From: Marivita sp.
GTDB taxonomy: Bacteria > Pseudomonadota > Alphaproteobacteria > Rhodobacterales > Rhodobacteraceae
DNA length: 64,000 nucleotides
NCBI RefSeq assembly: GCF_020055675.1
Contig: NZ_JAIPUS010000001.1
Span: 62,001 to 126,000, forward strand
Reading direction: 5' to 3'
The position numbers were made by a program, and so were the translations under genes. Position 1 is the stretch's first letter. The number at the start of each line of letters is the position of its first letter. Under the pieces are notes generated by a model. That model saw nothing but the letters and a program-made list of their open reading frames with translations. It ran no database searches and was not told the DNA's origin. Positions 62,332 to 64,000 of this stretch are shown piece after piece.

Positions 62332-63207
62332 TTACCCTGCTTGGGCTGCGCTGTGGGCCGGAACCGGTGTCAGGCGTTCAGCCTGGAGCCGCACCATTTC
62401 GGCCAGTTGCGCTTCGCCGGGGCAGGATGGAATGGATGAAATCGCCCCTGACAGAACATCCCGCAGGCGCGATTGCGCCCCGTCAACGCCAAGAACCGCA
62501 ACCGCATTGGGTCTGCCATGCAGGTCATCCTGTCCAACGGGCTTGCCCAGCGCAGCGCTGTCATAAAGAGCATCCCGCAAATCATCAGCGACCTGGAAAG
62601 CCTCGCCAATGCGAGCGCCCAGTTCGAACCAGGGTTCCTCGTCCTGGCCAGCCGCAATCGCCCCCATCTGCGTCGCTGCGATGAACAGCGCGCCGGTTTT
62701 GGATCGGTGATAGGCCGACAGGTCGATCTTGCTTTCGCTTTCCCACCCCTGGCCGGCGCAAATGCCATGCGGCATTCCGGACTGACGAGTCAGCGTGCGG
62801 ATCAAACGCACGGCCCGGTCCGGCGCATCCCCGGCCGCCATGGCCAGGACCTCGAACGCCAGGATGATGAGTGAATCGCCCGCCAGGACCGCAAGAGGCT
62901 CGGAATAGGCCCGATGTACGGACGGTTTGCCCCGACGGATTTCCGCATCGTCGAAACAGGGAAGATCATCATGCACAAGGCTTGCGCAATGGATCAATTC
63001 GAGCGCGGCAGCAGCCGCATCCGTCACTTTGGGATTGTCATCCCCACAAGCCATTGCAACCGACATCAGGATCGTTGGGCGGATCCGCGCGCCGCCGGGT
63101 GTGCAGGCATAATATAACGCGTCCGACAGTTGTTCGGGAGGTGTTCCATCCTGTCCGATGCGAATAGCCGCTTCGACTGCGGCATTGATGCGGGTCTGTA
63201 GGTTCAT
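62332..63207 (-). CDS. crtE: Geranylgeranyl diphosphate synthase CrtE
   Basis: A 291-residue polyprenyl synthase making GGPP for carotenoids and the bacteriochlorophyll tail. First Asp-rich motif DDLPCFDDAE and second motif DDLRDALYD are visible (the latter in QVADDLRDALY). I start at ATG 63207 (MNLQTRINAAVE); 25 upstream frame codons are in the operator region. Divergent from crtD. Confidence 0.96.
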   Translation of the reverse strand: MNLQTRINAAVEAAIRIGQDGTPPEQLSDALYYACTPGGARIRPTILMSVAMACGDDNPKVTDAAAAALELIHCASLVHDDLPCFDDAEIRRGKPSVHRAYSEPLAVLAGDSLIILAFEVLAMAAGDAPDRAVRLIRTLTRQSGMPHGICAGQGWESESKIDLSAYHRSKTGALFIAATQMGAIAAGQDEEPWFELGARIGEAFQVADDLRDALYDSAALGKPVGQDDLHGRPNAVAVLGVDGAQSRLRDVLSGAISSIPSCPGEAQLAEMVRLQAERLTPVPAHSAAQAG

Positions 63208-63231
63208 CGAACACTCCCAAAAACAGTGTAT

Positions 63232-63249
63232 TGTCATCTTAAACTTACA
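63232..63249. promoter_or_regulatory. PpsR/CrtJ box, crtE side
   Basis: TGTCATCTTAAACTTACA, an exact TGT-N12-ACA box 25 bp upstream of crtE. Confidence 0.8.
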
Positions 63250-63255
63250 CATTAG

Positions 63256-63273
63256 TGTAAACCATACTGGACA
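63256..63273. promoter_or_regulatory. PpsR/CrtJ box, crtD side
   Basis: TGTAAACCATACTGGACA, an exact TGT-N12-ACA box 24 bp from the crtE-side box. The pair probably controls both divergent genes. TTACAC and GTGTAA between them also form an inverted repeat. Confidence 0.8.
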
Positions 63274-63299
63274 CCTGACCAAAGCGAGTCAACAATTCG

Positions 63300-64000
63300 A
63301 TGATGAAAAAGCCAGATCACAGCTCTGACCGCGTTATTGTCATTGGCGCTGGGATCGGTGGATTGGCGGCGGCCCTGCCGCTTGTTCATCGCGGGTTCGA
63401 TGTAACGCTGCTGGAACAGCACGGCGCGCCGGGCGGCAAGATGCGACAGGTGAACGGCGTGGATGCCGGGCCAACCGTCCTGACCATGCTTGATGTTTTC
63501 GAAGCAGTGTTCGACGAAGTTGGCGAGGCGCTCCAAGACCATGTGAGCCTGATCCCGCAGCCGATCCTCGCCCGCCATTGGTGGCCCGACAGCGGCCCGC
63601 TGGACCTCTTCCCGAACCAGACCCAAAGCGCCGATGCGATCGAGGCGTTTGCGGGGCCAACGGCACGCACGGAGTTTACAAACTTCGCGCAACGCGCCGC
63701 GCGGTTGTTCGATGGGTTCCGCGACCCCATGATGCTGCGCCCGGAACCCAGGCTGAGCGCCTTGACCCTGCATGTCTTGCGGAATCCGAGGCTGATCCAG
63801 GATATGGGAGTGGGGCAAACGCTCGGACATCTCCTGAAAAACAGCTTTACCGATCCGCGCTTGCGGCAGCTCTTCGGACGTTACGCCACCTATGTCGGTG
63901 GGTCGCCGGATCGGTCGCCAGCGCTGCTTTCACTGATCTGGGACGCCGAAGCCCGCGGCGTCTGGTGCGTCAAAGGCGGGATGAGCGCGCTTGCCCGCGC
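63300..64000 (+). CDS. crtD: Hydroxyneurosporene desaturase CrtD, partial
   Basis: A phytoene-desaturase-family FAD enzyme, running off the right edge after about 233 residues. Dinucleotide-binding VIVIGAGIGGLAAALPLVHRG at residues about 12-32, then LLEQHGAPGGKMRQ. Conserved GRYATYVGGSPDRSPA. ATG 63300 or the adjacent ATG 63303 could start translation. Likely introduces the C3-C4 double bond in the spheroidene pathway. Divergent from crtE with PpsR boxes between them. Confidence 0.93.
   Translation, partial: MMKKPDHSSDRVIVIGAGIGGLAAALPLVHRGFDVTLLEQHGAPGGKMRQVNGVDAGPTVLTMLDVFEAVFDEVGEALQDHVSLIPQPILARHWWPDSGPLDLFPNQTQSADAIEAFAGPTARTEFTNFAQRAARLFDGFRDPMMLRPEPRLSALTLHVLRNPRLIQDMGVGQTLGHLLKNSFTDPRLRQLFGRYATYVGGSPDRSPALLSLIWDAEARGVWCVKGGMSALAR

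Overview
The window is alphaproteobacterial, GC-rich DNA that reads as a member of the Rhodobacteraceae, most likely an aerobic anoxygenic phototroph of the Roseobacter group. The reasons are: a photosynthesis gene cluster in the roseobacter order (hemA-puhE-acsF-bciE-puhCBA-lhaA-bchMLHBNF, then aerR-ppsR-bchG-pucC-like-bchP-idi, then pufQBALMC and bchCXYZ with crtF-crtE-crtD); the oxygen-dependent cyclase acsF as the only cyclase in view; a pufC gene in place of pufX; and a cycA-type cytochrome c2 beside hemA. The species cannot be named from sequence alone.

Positions 1-26,100 are mostly housekeeping. They hold a partial membrane protein, leuD-hdeD-leuC (minus), a MscS channel, a BktB-type thiolase, a soluble hybrid histidine kinase, yaaA, recQ, yggT, a thioesterase, a UMF1 transporter, mepA, a phytase-type esterase, a queuosine-precursor transporter, a short translated RNA with an extreme Shine-Dalgarno sequence, arfB, a TIGR02302 low-complexity protein, lysA, DUF2834, a mini-lipoprotein, argH, tlpA and ugd.

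Positions 26,100-64,000 are the photosynthesis cluster. Two minus-strand superoperons carry most of it. bchF-N-B-H-L-M-lhaA-puhA-B-C-bciE-acsF-puhE-hemA runs leftwards from about 42.2 kb, with many 1-11 nt overlaps, and makes chlorophyllide, the H subunit and assembly factors. bchC-X-Y-Z-pufQ-B-A-L-M-C(-dxs) runs leftwards from 61.0 kb and makes bacteriochlorophyllide reductase, LH1 and the reaction centre. Between them the plus-strand aerR-ppsR pair (regulators) and bchG-pucC-like-bchP-idi (tail attachment and reduction, isoprenoid supply) are transcribed rightwards. dxs, crtE and crtF supply isoprenoids and carotenoids; crtD runs off the right edge. Eight exact TGT-N12-ACA boxes (PpsR/CrtJ operators) lie at the four regulatory gaps: bchF/aerR, bchG, bchC and crtE/crtD.

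The most notable points are: a reaction-centre cytochrome PufC with only three CxxCH motifs (the N-terminal haem site is lost, its axial Met kept); a 17-nt perfect complement of the 16S rRNA 3' end in front of an 18-codon ORF; a PpsR box inside the bchG coding sequence; and a CAP/RTX/DUF4214 secreted-type protein inserted in the photosynthesis cluster. No CRISPR array, insertion sequence, rRNA or credible tRNA was seen.
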